Shown one piece after another: positions 44,890 through 53,782 of a stretch of DNA of 64,000 bases. This DNA comes from Nostoc sp. XA010 (lineage in GTDB: Bacteria; Cyanobacteriota; Cyanobacteriia; Cyanobacteriales; Nostocaceae): assembly GCF_020829625.1 (NCBI RefSeq), contig NZ_JAIVFX010000019.1, positions 1 to 64,000 on the forward strand, read 5' to 3'. A model generated the notes under the pieces. That model did not search any database, was not told the DNA's origin, and saw nothing but the letters and a program-made list of their open reading frames with translations. Position 1 is the first letter of the stretch, and each line of letters starts with the position of its first letter. The translations under genes and the position numbers were made by a program.

Positions 44890-46008
44890 ATGACAAAAGA
44901 ATTCAATACACAAGCCGCAGAGAATCTGGTTGCGATCGCAGATCAATTCGCTGGGCTAGGGAAGGTTAAAGGCCTTAAAGCTTTTGGAAGTGGTAATATC
45001 AATGACACCTTCTTAGTAAATCTAGATTCTTCAGAAGAACAATATTTCGTCCTGCAACGCATCAACACGCAGGTATTTCGGCAGCCACAACTGATTATGC
45101 AAAATATGCGTACCTTCACTGAGCATGTTCGTAAACGGTTACAGTATACACCTCTGAATCGTCGCTGGGAAGTACCACGCGTACTATTAACTAAGGATGC
45201 TCAAGACCACTGGAGGGATGCAGACGGCTCTTTTTGGCGGGCGATTAGCTTTATTGAAGCCTCCCAGTCTTTCGATACGATGCGCGATCGCTCACAAGCG
45301 AAAGAAATCGGTTATGCCTTGGGGATGTTCCACAATTTGATTAGCGATTTGCCACCAGAAAAACTCGCCGATACCCTTCAAGGATTCCATATTACACCAC
45401 TTTATCTCCAGCATTACGAGGAAGTGTTGGCGAAAACTAGTGTGCGTCAATCTTCGGAAGTTAATTATTGCTTACAGTTTGTTAGCGATCGCCAAACCTT
45501 TGCACATATCCTAGAAAATGCCAAAGTTGAAGGCAAGCTACCCTTGCGCCTGATGCACGGCGATCCAAAAATCAATAACGTGATGTTTGACACTGCTACC
45601 CAGCAAGCCGTCAGCGTCATAGACCTCGACACTGTTAAACCCGGTCTGGTACATTACGATATTGGTGATTGCCTGCGATCGGGTTGCAATCCGGCCGGAG
45701 AAGAAACTGAGAATTGGGACAGTGTTTATTTCGATACCGACCTGTGTCAGGGAATCTTACAAGGTTATCTCTCGGTAGCAAAGGCATTTCTTAGTGAGGA
45801 TGACTATGCATATATATACGATGCAATTCGCCTCATCGCCTTTGAACTAGGATTGAGATTTTTTGCTGATTATTTAGTAGGGAATGTCTATTTTAGAGTT
45901 AAGCACCCAGAACATAATCTTGCCAGAGCGATCGTCCAGTTTAAGCTTACCGAAAGTATTGAATCACAAGAAACGCAGATTTGCAATATTATTAAAGACA
46001 TGAAATGA
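44890..46008 (+). CDS. Aminoglycoside-phosphotransferase-fold kinase, NahK-like
   Basis: A 372-aa kinase. FGSGNINDTFLVN is the glycine-rich start, FVLQRINTQVFRQPQLIMQN matches N-acetylhexosamine 1-kinase (NahK)-type proteins, LMHGDPKINNVMFD (about 221-234) is the catalytic loop and SVIDLDTVKPG the metal site. Probable role: anomeric phosphorylation of an N-acetylhexosamine or related sugar. Its stop overlaps the next start by 4 bases (ATGA), so the DOMON-like gene is translationally coupled. Confidence 0.8.
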   Translation: MTKEFNTQAAENLVAIADQFAGLGKVKGLKAFGSGNINDTFLVNLDSSEEQYFVLQRINTQVFRQPQLIMQNMRTFTEHVRKRLQYTPLNRRWEVPRVLLTKDAQDHWRDADGSFWRAISFIEASQSFDTMRDRSQAKEIGYALGMFHNLISDLPPEKLADTLQGFHITPLYLQHYEEVLAKTSVRQSSEVNYCLQFVSDRQTFAHILENAKVEGKLPLRLMHGDPKINNVMFDTATQQAVSVIDLDTVKPGLVHYDIGDCLRSGCNPAGEETENWDSVYFDTDLCQGILQGYLSVAKAFLSEDDYAYIYDAIRLIAFELGLRFFADYLVGNVYFRVKHPEHNLARAIVQFKLTESIESQETQICNIIKDMK

Positions 46009-46544
46009 ACGACCAGACATTTTCCTTGCAACCCTTTCCTTCTACAACATCCCTGCCTAATTTTAAAATTGCAGGTAATATTGCCAGAAATGGTAATAAA
46101 CTTGCCATCCGCTATATGCTTGAGGGCGATTTAAAAGAAATTGCAATCGTCCCACCATCAAATACACCATCACGCAAGCATGAACTTTGGCAAGACACCT
46201 GCTTCGAGTTCTTTCTTGGTGTCAAAGATTCTCAACGGTATTGGGAATTTAACCTCTCCCCCGCCGGACATTGGAATGTCTATCGCTTTGATGGATACCG
46301 TCAAGGAATGCAAGAGGAAACAGCGTTTGAAAACCTATCGTTTAATGTTCACAATCAAGCCGACGCTTTAGCACTTGTGTTGGATGTCGATTTGGGTAAA
46401 ATCATCTCGGCAGAACAAGCTATTGAAGTTAGCATTACTACTGTTATTAAATATAGAAATGGTGAGGTGACTTACTGGGCGTTAACTCATCAAGGCGCGG
46501 AGGCTGACTTTCATTTGCGGGATAGTTTTATTGTTAAGTTGTGA
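46005..46544 (+). CDS. DOMON-like / CBM9-like domain protein
   Basis: A 179-aa all-beta protein. HELWQDTCFEFFLGVKDSQR, YWEFNLSPAGHWNVYRFDGY and YWALTHQGAEADFHLRDSFI match bacterial DOMON-like type 9 carbohydrate-binding modules. No signal peptide is seen, so it should be cytoplasmic. It overlaps the NahK-like kinase by 4 bases, suggesting it binds the same sugar. Confidence 0.8.
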   Translation: MNDQTFSLQPFPSTTSLPNFKIAGNIARNGNKLAIRYMLEGDLKEIAIVPPSNTPSRKHELWQDTCFEFFLGVKDSQRYWEFNLSPAGHWNVYRFDGYRQGMQEETAFENLSFNVHNQADALALVLDVDLGKIISAEQAIEVSITTVIKYRNGEVTYWALTHQGAEADFHLRDSFIVKL

Positions 46545-46717
46545 AGATTAATATTCAGAAATTTATTGTGAGTAGCTGATTCAAGATGTCATTCTGAAAC
46601 CTTGCGGGTATTATCAAGATATATTCTAAAAATTGTGTAATGACATATATAACATAACTTGTGGAATATAAGCGCAATTATCAGTTACGTATTGGGTAAC
46701 ATCTATAGGAAAAGCTA

Positions 46718-47305
46718 ATGGCAAGACAGCCCATTGTTCTAAATGGCAAAGAGTTCAAATTTCAGAAGAACGCCAAAGAATACTTTAAGCAAATGCTTGA
46801 AAGGTATCGTAATGCTCAGACGGTTGATACTGATGATTATGAAATGCTTCTCGCCCTCATTGAACGTCATCCTGAAGCTGACAAAAAGATTGGATGTGGT
46901 GTAAAGCGCTTTTATAAAGATAGAACCGATATGTCTACAAGTTGTTTCTGGATAGAGCGTGAAGATGGCAGTAAGACTGAGTTCTCCTACCTAACAGCTA
47001 TAGCTGCAAGAGGAAAGTCAGTATATCAAGAATTCTTTGAGGCTTGTCGAAATGCAGTTCAGGGCGACCTCAAAAAGACTAAAGAACAATTTTTTGATAA
47101 ATTTGCTGATGAGACTGGCAAAGTCAAATGTGATATTACAGGCGAAAAAGTTGTTATCTACGAAAGCCATCTCGATCACAAAAAGCCTTTAACATTCCAA
47201 GTTATTGTAAATACCTTTCTTGCTGCCAATGAAATCGAGATTAAGTCCGAAATGCTTTCTCTGTCCCAAGATGCTCAATTTCAAACTACCTTTTTAGATA
47301 TTTAA
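46718..47305 (+). CDS. DUF3223 (DCL-like) protein with a C-terminal HNH-like element
   Basis: A 195-aa protein. Residues 1-105 are DUF3223/DCL: LNGKEFKFQKNAKEYFKQML, RHPEADKKIGCGVKRFYKDR and CFWIEREDGSKTEFSYLTAI. The end, VKCDITGEKVVIYESHLDHK then KPLTF, resembles a degenerate HNH unit (CxxTG...HLDHxxP). DCL is a plant plastid protein needed for rRNA processing; bacterial roles are unknown. The start is ATG 46718. Confidence 0.75.
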   Translation: MARQPIVLNGKEFKFQKNAKEYFKQMLERYRNAQTVDTDDYEMLLALIERHPEADKKIGCGVKRFYKDRTDMSTSCFWIEREDGSKTEFSYLTAIAARGKSVYQEFFEACRNAVQGDLKKTKEQFFDKFADETGKVKCDITGEKVVIYESHLDHKKPLTFQVIVNTFLAANEIEIKSEMLSLSQDAQFQTTFLDI

Positions 47306-47338
47306 ATTAAAGATAAATTCAAACGCTATCACCATAAA

Positions 47339-47452
47339 ATGGCTGATCTGAGAATAATAAAAACTGAACGTAATCTTAGTCTTGGAGGTTCTGAGAGAAT
47401 CTTAAAGTCTAAAAATCCAGTAATTATTCCAAAAGAATTATTCGATAATTGA
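47339..47452 (+). CDS. Possible 37-aa small protein
   Basis: A frame of 37 codons starting 33 bases after the DUF3223 stop: MADLRIIKTERNLSLGGSER onwards to KSKNPVIIPKELFDN. The composition is protein-like but there is no Shine-Dalgarno, and it could be a remnant. Family unknown. Confidence 0.25.
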   Translation: MADLRIIKTERNLSLGGSERILKSKNPVIIPKELFDN

Positions 47453-47873
47453 CAACGTTTCACTTAATATTGGGATGATATGATATAGCGGTTATTGTTT
47501 ACGTGAGGTACACCCGTAGGGGCACGCCACTGCCCATTGGTGTCAACTTAACGTAAAAGTCATGTCTCGCAAGGAACTGAAGTTCCTTGCTAATAGCGAA
47601 AGTCATCTGAAGATGACTAAATATAACCAAAAATCTTTAGTCTACTTGAGTAGACTTTAGCTAAAAGCCAAAGAACTTTAGTTCGAGGCGGGTGAGGAAG
47701 CTAAAAGTTAAGCTATTTCTAGGCTTTTGTTGACACGTATGGGCGCTGCCCTCTACACCTGGTGATGTAATATTGTACTACATATGAATGCGAACCGCTA
47801 TACTTCACCCAAGAAGCTATTTAATTGTTTTAAACTTGAATTACCCTCGGAAATTAGTCCCTAGGGCTCGATC
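47453..47873. other. Intergenic stretch filled with palindromic repeats
   Basis: No gene. Holds the palindrome series at 47571-47684. Before it lies a dispersed GTAGGGGCACGCCACTGCCC motif (about 47515-47535). Upstream of 47874 the DNA is AT-rich and has no obvious SD. Confidence 0.45.
47571..47684. repeat. Four short palindromes in series
   Basis: AAGGAACT GA AGTTCCTT (47571-47588), AGTCATCT GA AGATGACT (47601-47618), AGTCTACT TG AGTAGACT (47639-47656) and GAACT TT AGTTC (47673-47684). The arms differ in sequence but each is perfectly self-complementary with a 2-nt centre. A similar one is at 39243-39260. RNA hairpins are expected. Confidence 0.75.
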
Positions 47874-48071
47874 ATGACACAAAACAGATTGAAGGTTTAT
47901 GCATTTTGGGATACAGATGCAGAAGTTTGGGTAGCAACTAGTGAAAACGTGCCAGGATTGGTAACAGAAGCTTCTACGATTGAGTCTCTTACGCAAAAGC
48001 TCAGAAAAATGATACCAGAACTCCTTGTTTTCAATCGAATCGCGCCTGAGGTAGATATACAGCAAGAGTAA
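47874..48071 (+). CDS. DUF1902 (HicB-like) small protein
   Basis: A 65-aa protein: VYAFWDTDAEVWVATSENVP then GLVTEASTIESLTQKLRKMI. This is the HicB partial-RNaseH-like fold of DUF1902, often an antitoxin or orphan relative. No HicA-like toxin is adjacent. The start is ATG 47874. Confidence 0.75.
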   Translation: MTQNRLKVYAFWDTDAEVWVATSENVPGLVTEASTIESLTQKLRKMIPELLVFNRIAPEVDIQQE

Positions 48072-48362
48072 AGGCAATTTTAACAAATTATAGCTATTTA
48101 CGAGAATATTTTAGAAGTGCGATCGCACTAGCAGGCAGAAAAAATAGGTTAAATATTTAAACCAAAGTGGTATTTACACATCTACACCTTCATGATCATT
48201 GCTTGATCACTTCTATATATGAAATATGAACAAGAATTAGTAACGTTATTTTAAGATTAAAAATAAACTAATTTGCTTATTTCGTTTGATAGAGTTAATT
48301 AAAATTTCAGAAGGCAAAATATAAGATAGATAGCTAAAAAGCAAATTATTAACTGTTAATTT

Positions 48363-50066
48363 ATGCAAAAAATTTATGGCAATAGTCAAGGGATAAAAGC
48401 TAGCCAAATAAAACAATTACAACGGCTTTACGAGGAAAATCAACCAGCAGATAGATTAATTACGCCGGAATTTGCCCAAGCCTTAGTCACAATTAGTAAA
48501 GAAATTCATCACCCGATTTGTTGTTATATCAATCGGCGTGGGCAAATTATCCGAATTGCTGTAGGAACACCAAATCAAACTCAAATCCCGGCTGAAGAAT
48601 TACCCCGCCGTAGTGCCGAACGCTTGAGCGGAATTCGTTGTGTTGCTACTCAATTGAAATCACAACCACCTGATGAAGCATCGTTAATTGCAATGACGCG
48701 TCAGCGCTTAGATGCTCTTGTAATATTAATCGCAACTGATAGCGAAGTAAAAGAAGCTTTTCTAACTTACCTTTTCCCCGATCCGGAGAGTCCTTGGGTA
48801 ATTTCACCTCCTCTAAGTTTGAATGACTTAACCGAACAAGAATTTGATGATCTAGTCCACGAATGGGAGAAAGAAATTGCTGATGCTGGGGATGGAATAT
48901 TCCTATCTCAAGAAGTTGTCTCTGACCAAGACAGGGTGCTGCTAGTGGGAGTGCAGACAGAAGATGTATCTGTTCAACGGTTTGAAGATGGGCTGGCAGA
49001 ACTAGTGCGTTTGGTGGAAAGCGCTAAGGGTATTGTACTGGATACAATGCGGCAAAAGCGCGATCGCATCCATCCCCAAACAGTCGTCGGTAAGGGAAAA
49101 ATTGAAGAAATCACCCTTTTGGCTCAAAAACTAAGAGCAAATCTAATCGTTTTTGACCGAGATATTTCTGCATCTCAAGCCCGCAACTTAGAACAGGAAA
49201 TTGGCATCCGAGTTGTAGACCGCACAGAAGTAATTCTAGATATTTTCGCTCAACGCGCTCGCACTCAAGAAGGTAAGTTACAAGTAGAACTGGCGCAACT
49301 CGAATATATGTTACCTCGGCTGCGCGGTCGCGGTCAGGAGATGTCTCGATTAGGTGCGGGGATTGGTACGCGAGGCCCTGGTGAAACAAAACTAGAGACG
49401 GAACGGCGCACAATTAAACGGCGAATTGGTCAACTACAGGAAGAAGTAAATCAATTACAAGCACATCGCGCCCGCATTAGACAACAACGACAACAGCAAG
49501 AAATTCCAGTTCTGGCATTAGTTGGGTATACCAATGCTGGTAAATCTACTTTGTTAAATATGTTAACTAATGCAGAAGTTTACACCGCAGATCAACTATT
49601 TGCTACCCTCGATCCAACAACCCGCAAGGTAGTAATTACAGAACCAGAAACACAACAACACAGGTCGATTCTGCTCACAGATACTGTAGGGTTTATTCAC
49701 GAACTCCCGCCAGCACTCGTGGATGCGTTTCGCGCCACATTGGAAGAAGTAGTTGAGGCTTCGGCCATGATTCATGTTGTGGATTTGTCCCATCCAGCTT
49801 GGGAAAGTCATATTGCAAGTGTGCTGGAAATACTCGAAGAAATGCCTGAGATTCCAGAAAAAACTTTGATTGCTTTTAATAAAGTTGACCAAGTAGATAG
49901 CGAAACCTTGGCTAGAGTTCAACAAGATTATCCCGAAGCTGTGTTTATATCAGCAAGCCAGCGCTTGGGTTTAGAGACTTTAAAAATGCGATCGCTGCAA
50001 CTAATCGACGAAAGAGTTAAAGCGATGCCCGAAGCGCAGAACGCAGTCCCACAAAATTCATACTAA
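48363..50066 (+). CDS. hflX: GTPase HflX
   Basis: A 567-aa ribosome-associated GTPase that splits stalled ribosomes. The HflX domain shows TVVGKGKIEEI, LEQEIGIRVVDRTEVILDIF, LRGRGQEMSRLGAGIGTRGP and GETKLETERR; G1 GYTNAGKST (388-396), G3 DTVGF and G4 NKVD follow. The N-terminal 190-residue extension is the cyanobacterial form with the QPPDEASLIAMTRQRLDALV region. It is followed after 14 bases by isoaspartyl peptidase, likely in the same transcript. Confidence 0.95.
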   Translation: MQKIYGNSQGIKASQIKQLQRLYEENQPADRLITPEFAQALVTISKEIHHPICCYINRRGQIIRIAVGTPNQTQIPAEELPRRSAERLSGIRCVATQLKSQPPDEASLIAMTRQRLDALVILIATDSEVKEAFLTYLFPDPESPWVISPPLSLNDLTEQEFDDLVHEWEKEIADAGDGIFLSQEVVSDQDRVLLVGVQTEDVSVQRFEDGLAELVRLVESAKGIVLDTMRQKRDRIHPQTVVGKGKIEEITLLAQKLRANLIVFDRDISASQARNLEQEIGIRVVDRTEVILDIFAQRARTQEGKLQVELAQLEYMLPRLRGRGQEMSRLGAGIGTRGPGETKLETERRTIKRRIGQLQEEVNQLQAHRARIRQQRQQQEIPVLALVGYTNAGKSTLLNMLTNAEVYTADQLFATLDPTTRKVVITEPETQQHRSILLTDTVGFIHELPPALVDAFRATLEEVVEASAMIHVVDLSHPAWESHIASVLEILEEMPEIPEKTLIAFNKVDQVDSETLARVQQDYPEAVFISASQRLGLETLKMRSLQLIDERVKAMPEAQNAVPQNSY

Positions 50067-50080
50067 CTGAAGGAAATTAT

Positions 50081-50953
50081 ATGATACCGACCATCATTGT
50101 TCACGGTGGAGCAAAAACGATCACAGACGATAAAGTTGCAGCCAACAATGCAGGCTGTACAGCAGCAGTAGAAGCTGGTTGGGCTGTGCTAATCAGTGGA
50201 GGTAGCGCCGCAGAAGCTGTTGAAGCAGCTATTCGAGTTCTGGAAACTGACCAGACATTTAACGCCGGTCTTGGGGCAACTCTCAACAGCGATGGAGAGG
50301 TGGAGTTAGACGCGGCGATCATGGAAGGCTCATTAAGTTGGGGAGGAGTTGCAGCAGTTCAGGGTATACGCCATCCTATCTCAGTAGCACGGAAGGTTAT
50401 GGATGACAAACCCAGGCTACTAGTGGCGCGAGGCGCAGAACGCTTTGCCATAGACTCCGGAGCCGAAATGTGTAAAAAAGATGACTTGATAGCTGATGAA
50501 CAGTGGCAGGAGTGGAAGGAGGATCAAAAAGTTATTGATCGCCCCAACACTGTAGGTTGTGTGGCTTTGGATGCTAGCGGCATCCTAGCTGCTGGCACTT
50601 CAACTGGTGGTACTACGAAGCAGCAACAAGGTCGCGTCGGTGACACTGCCCTTGTTGGCTGTGGCTTGTACGCTGATAATAAAATCGGCGGTTGCTCAAC
50701 AACAGGTGATGGCGAGTCGATTATTCCCGTGGTTTTGGCTAAAACTGCGATTGATTTCTTGAGTGGAGACAGACACCCAGACGAAGCAGCACAGATGGCA
50801 ATTGACGCTTTGATTTCTAAGGTTAAAGGTGAAGCTGGGTGCATCCTCATAGACCGTCAAGGACGCGTTGGCTGGGCGTATAACTCATCACACATGGCTT
50901 GTGCTTATATGACCGAAGGACAAGACAAGGTGGCTGTCTTCACCAAGAAATAA
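50081..50953 (+). CDS. Isoaspartyl peptidase / L-asparaginase (plant type, Ntn hydrolase)
   Basis: A 290-aa precursor that cuts itself before Thr157 in NTVGCVALD, creating the N-terminal nucleophile; GTSTGGTTKQQQGRVGDTAL is the substrate-binding block. It degrades beta-aspartyl dipeptides, including those from cyanophycin breakdown, which is relevant in Nostocales. Slightly shorter than typical (about 310-320). It begins 14 bases after hflX with AGGAAATT as SD. Confidence 0.9.
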   Translation: MIPTIIVHGGAKTITDDKVAANNAGCTAAVEAGWAVLISGGSAAEAVEAAIRVLETDQTFNAGLGATLNSDGEVELDAAIMEGSLSWGGVAAVQGIRHPISVARKVMDDKPRLLVARGAERFAIDSGAEMCKKDDLIADEQWQEWKEDQKVIDRPNTVGCVALDASGILAAGTSTGGTTKQQQGRVGDTALVGCGLYADNKIGGCSTTGDGESIIPVVLAKTAIDFLSGDRHPDEAAQMAIDALISKVKGEAGCILIDRQGRVGWAYNSSHMACAYMTEGQDKVAVFTKK

Positions 50954-50981
50954 CTCATACCAATTCCTAATGGGCTACGCA

Positions 50982-51156
50982 AGAGGATGTTTGAAAAGTA
51001 TTGGGCGAATAGAGTTCGCTACTATACAAGCAAAGTCCACCTCCGTGGACTAATGCAAAATCAAGGGTTTTTAACCCACGGAGGTGGGTTTTGTCTGTAT
51101 AGCCGCGACTTCTAGTCGCCCGGTGAGTAATAAATTAGACTTTTCAAACATCCTCT
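50982..51156. mobile_element. 175-bp foldback/MITE-like element
   Basis: Ends are AGAGGATGTTTGAAAAGT and its exact reverse complement. Inside, CCACCTCCGTGG pairs with CCACGGAGGTGG and CTATACA with TGTATAG, so the element folds on itself, plus a GCGACT/AGTCGC hairpin. No coding capacity. The same terminal sequence starts the element at 56427. No clear target duplication is seen. Confidence 0.75.
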
Positions 51157-51247
51157 AAGGTAATGGGTAATTAATAAAGCTAAATTACAGCTTTGTTTTT
51201 TCAAGTTGGTGTTACTTAGAAATCCAGGAAACTTATTTAATATAAAC

Positions 51248-51273
51248 AACCGCATCCACTAAGGGATGCGGTT
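51248..51273 (+). promoter_or_regulatory. Hairpin in the leader of the ATP-grasp gene
   Basis: A perfect 10-bp stem AACCGCATCC / GGATGCGGTT with a 6-nt loop ends 14 bases before ATG 51288, and the SD GGAGGAG lies in the gap (51279-51284). It could be an upstream terminator, or a protein- or RNA-controlled element affecting initiation. A long T tract is absent. Confidence 0.65.
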
Positions 51274-51287
51274 TCTCGGAGGAGTAA

Positions 51288-52556
51288 ATGTCAAAATACG
51301 ACTTTCATTATTTTCAAGGGAGTACTCTTTCTGATCTGTTTGCTCAAGATATCACAGATGCATCTTATGGGTTTATTTTAAATTACCCTGCAACTGGCAG
51401 TTGGGCTGCTTACCCCAACCGGAACAAATATTTTCTTCAAGATGGCAGTAGTGAAGCCACCAAAACCTCCTTTGACAAGATTTGTCAGAAAGAACCTTGG
51501 AAAAATCTGGCTGTATTAGGCGATCGCATTCCTGGAATTGTGATTATTCAGCCGCCAAAGCCGCTAATTGGCTACTGGCAAGAGCATTTAGGCTTCAGCC
51601 ACTCCAATATTGAAATGATGGATTGCTCGACTTATCTGGATGATCTCAGCCACAGCGAACGCTTTGACAAACTCACTAGTTTATTCCCCTTTGATCACCT
51701 CAAACCTGAAAAACACGCTGTTGATCCAGACACTCATTACCGCTTACTCAGCAAAGTAACCCTAGCCGAATTGGGGGTGCAATGTCCAAAATACGAGAGC
51801 TATAATCTGCACCAAGTCAATCTCGAAGACATTCAATTACCACAATTTCCATATTTAATTAAAACCTCCCACGGACTCTCAGGAGAAGGCACTTACATCA
51901 TCAAAAGTCCCAGCGATTTGAACTACTGCCTTGAAGAAATTAAGAAATATCTCAATATTAAGTTGCTCGATCAGATTATTGTCTCGGAGTTCGTCAAGAA
52001 TGAGGTGCAGAATTACTGCGTACAGTTCTATATCAACAAGGCAGGAGAGATAACCCTCATCGGCACTACTGGCCAACTCGTTACTCCAGAAGGCAACTAT
52101 TTAGGAGGACTGATTGACTACCGCAATACTGACATGAGCAAGTTCTTTGAGATGATTGCCAACCTTGGCCAGTATGCTCACAAACAGGGTTATTTTGGCG
52201 TAATTGGCTTCGACGTGCTGGAAGATCAAGACGGACAGTTTTATACGATCGACGCTAATTTTCGAGTCAACGGTTCGACTCCGTTGTGCTTGCAACGTAA
52301 TACTCTACTAGGACTGGGAAAGGAAGTAGCTAAATATTCCAGTGACTACCGTATGGAAGGAACGTTGGATTCAATTTTAGTCAGCTTAAAACCAGAACTA
52401 GATCGCAAGGACTTGATCATCCTGTCGGCTTTAGAGAAAGTCAAATACGGAAAAATATACACCGAACTTTATGCGATCGTTACTGGAGAAACTATCCAGG
52501 AAATGCAGCATATCGAGCAGAAATTACAGGATAAGGGATTACAATGGCTCTCTTAA
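51288..52556 (+). CDS. ATP-grasp ligase-like protein
   Basis: A 422-aa protein. The ATP-grasp core is FPYLIKTSHGLSGEGTYIIK (nucleotide-binding Lys and glycine loop), IIVSEFVKNEVQNYCVQFYI and GVIGFDVLEDQDGQFYTIDA with the metal-binding D/N in TIDANFRVNG. The N-terminal region SYGFILNYPATGSWAAYPNR is a pre-grasp domain. It should join a carboxylate to an amine or thiol; the substrates are unknown. A strong SD and a leader hairpin precede it; a methyltransferase follows on the same strand. Confidence 0.8.
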   Translation: MSKYDFHYFQGSTLSDLFAQDITDASYGFILNYPATGSWAAYPNRNKYFLQDGSSEATKTSFDKICQKEPWKNLAVLGDRIPGIVIIQPPKPLIGYWQEHLGFSHSNIEMMDCSTYLDDLSHSERFDKLTSLFPFDHLKPEKHAVDPDTHYRLLSKVTLAELGVQCPKYESYNLHQVNLEDIQLPQFPYLIKTSHGLSGEGTYIIKSPSDLNYCLEEIKKYLNIKLLDQIIVSEFVKNEVQNYCVQFYINKAGEITLIGTTGQLVTPEGNYLGGLIDYRNTDMSKFFEMIANLGQYAHKQGYFGVIGFDVLEDQDGQFYTIDANFRVNGSTPLCLQRNTLLGLGKEVAKYSSDYRMEGTLDSILVSLKPELDRKDLIILSALEKVKYGKIYTELYAIVTGETIQEMQHIEQKLQDKGLQWLS

Positions 52557-52666
52557 ACAGCACCACTGTTGATATCTGACGTTAGACAGCCCTATTTATC
52601 ATAAAATCTGGTGTTTTTTGCCTAAGTCTTAAAAGAATGCCAAAATTTTTTATATACATCACGCTT

Positions 52667-52693
52667 AAAATTTCCCTTTTTAAGGGAAATTTT
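52667..52693. repeat. Perfect 12-bp hairpin
   Basis: AAAATTTCCCTT / AAGGGAAATTTT with a TTT loop, between the ATP-grasp and methyltransferase genes. It could terminate or process the transcript, or be a dispersed foldback repeat. Confidence 0.7.
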
Positions 52694-52802
52694 GAGACTC
52701 TTATTCTCCTTTTTTTTAAGGGGGTTAGGGAGTTCAGGAAATATTGGATATCACATATCCTTTAAAGTAATTAACTTCGTATTTATACAGTTGATAAAAA
52801 AA

Positions 52803-53564
52803 ATGAAGAGAAATAACTTAGAATACTACGATTTGAATGCAGACAAATGGTGGAAGGAAGACGAAACTTTATATTTGTCTAACCATCTTAACAAGTCAAG
52901 ATTCGAGTTTTTTTCCAATTATGTGCCCGATTGGAAAGGACTGAGAGTTTTAGATATTGGCTGTGGAGGAGGATTAGCTTGTGAATATGTAGCCAATCTA
53001 AACGCTGATGTCTCTGGAATAGATTTATCCTGGAATTCAATTAAAACCGCCCAAGAACATGCTAAAATAAATAATTTAAAGATTGATTATCAACGTGGCA
53101 TAGCTGAAAATCTTCCTTATCAAGAAAATAGCTTTAATGTTGTTTTGTGCTTTGACGTTTTAGAGCATGTTGACGATTGGGAAAAAGTTATTTTTGAAGC
53201 TTATAGGGTTTTAAAAAAAGATGGATTCTTTTTGTTCGACACAATTAATAGAAGTTTTAAATCTAAATTTATAATGCTCTGGCTTTTAGAAGATACTTTA
53301 AAGCATCTACCATCTGGACTTCACGACTGGAAGAAGTTTATCAAACCCCAGGAAATCGAAGAAGTAATGGAAATGGCTGGCTTTGGAGATTTTGAAATTA
53401 AAGGATTTGACTTGACGGGTGGTACTAACTTTAAAACATTAAAAAATGTTCTGCTTAAGGGCTTAAATAATCAAAGCAAAGGTGAGAAAACAGAATTATT
53501 TGAAATTAAAATTAATAATGATACTTCTGTCTGCTACATTGGCAAAGGCGTTAAGCTAAGTTGA
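52803..53564 (+). CDS. UbiG-like SAM-dependent methyltransferase
   Basis: A 253-aa methyltransferase. YYDLNADKWWKEDETLYLSN at the start and motif I VLDIGCGGGLACEYVA, SGIDLSWNSIKTAQEHA and VVLCFDVLEHVDDWEKVIFE fit the UbiG/COQ3-like O-methyltransferase group. Notably AT-rich compared with its neighbours. ATG 52803 (MKRNNLEYYD) is the start; the longer frame from 52692 runs through the hairpin. Whether it acts with the ATP-grasp enzyme is only suggested by position. Confidence 0.82.
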   Translation: MKRNNLEYYDLNADKWWKEDETLYLSNHLNKSRFEFFSNYVPDWKGLRVLDIGCGGGLACEYVANLNADVSGIDLSWNSIKTAQEHAKINNLKIDYQRGIAENLPYQENSFNVVLCFDVLEHVDDWEKVIFEAYRVLKKDGFFLFDTINRSFKSKFIMLWLLEDTLKHLPSGLHDWKKFIKPQEIEEVMEMAGFGDFEIKGFDLTGGTNFKTLKNVLLKGLNNQSKGEKTELFEIKINNDTSVCYIGKGVKLS

Positions 53565-53658
53565 TGAAATATAAATTCATTTTATAGGTGTAAATTTTAT
53601 AGTAATTAAGTATAGTGCCATTATGAAGAGGCATAGAAAGAACCCCACCGCCTGCGGC

Positions 53659-53676
53659 ACCTCCCCAAGGGGAGGT
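53659..53676. repeat. Short palindrome (dispersed type)
   Basis: ACCTCCCC AA GGGGAGGT, within a GC-rich repeat about 53640-53690. Typical mobile-like intergenic palindrome; no function inferred. Confidence 0.55.
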
Positions 53677-53782
53677 TGGGAGGGGTCAAAATAATGTCCA
53701 GCTTCACAGAAAATTGGTATAAAATATTATTTTTTGACTTCATTTAATATTTAATAATGTAATAAGGAGAAAAAGCAGCTAA

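Noticed and set aside
51288..52556. Mycosporine-type ATP-grasp (MysC)
   Set aside because: Considered because Nostoc makes mycosporines, but no dehydroquinate synthase-like or MysB gene is adjacent and the sequence was not recognisably MysC.
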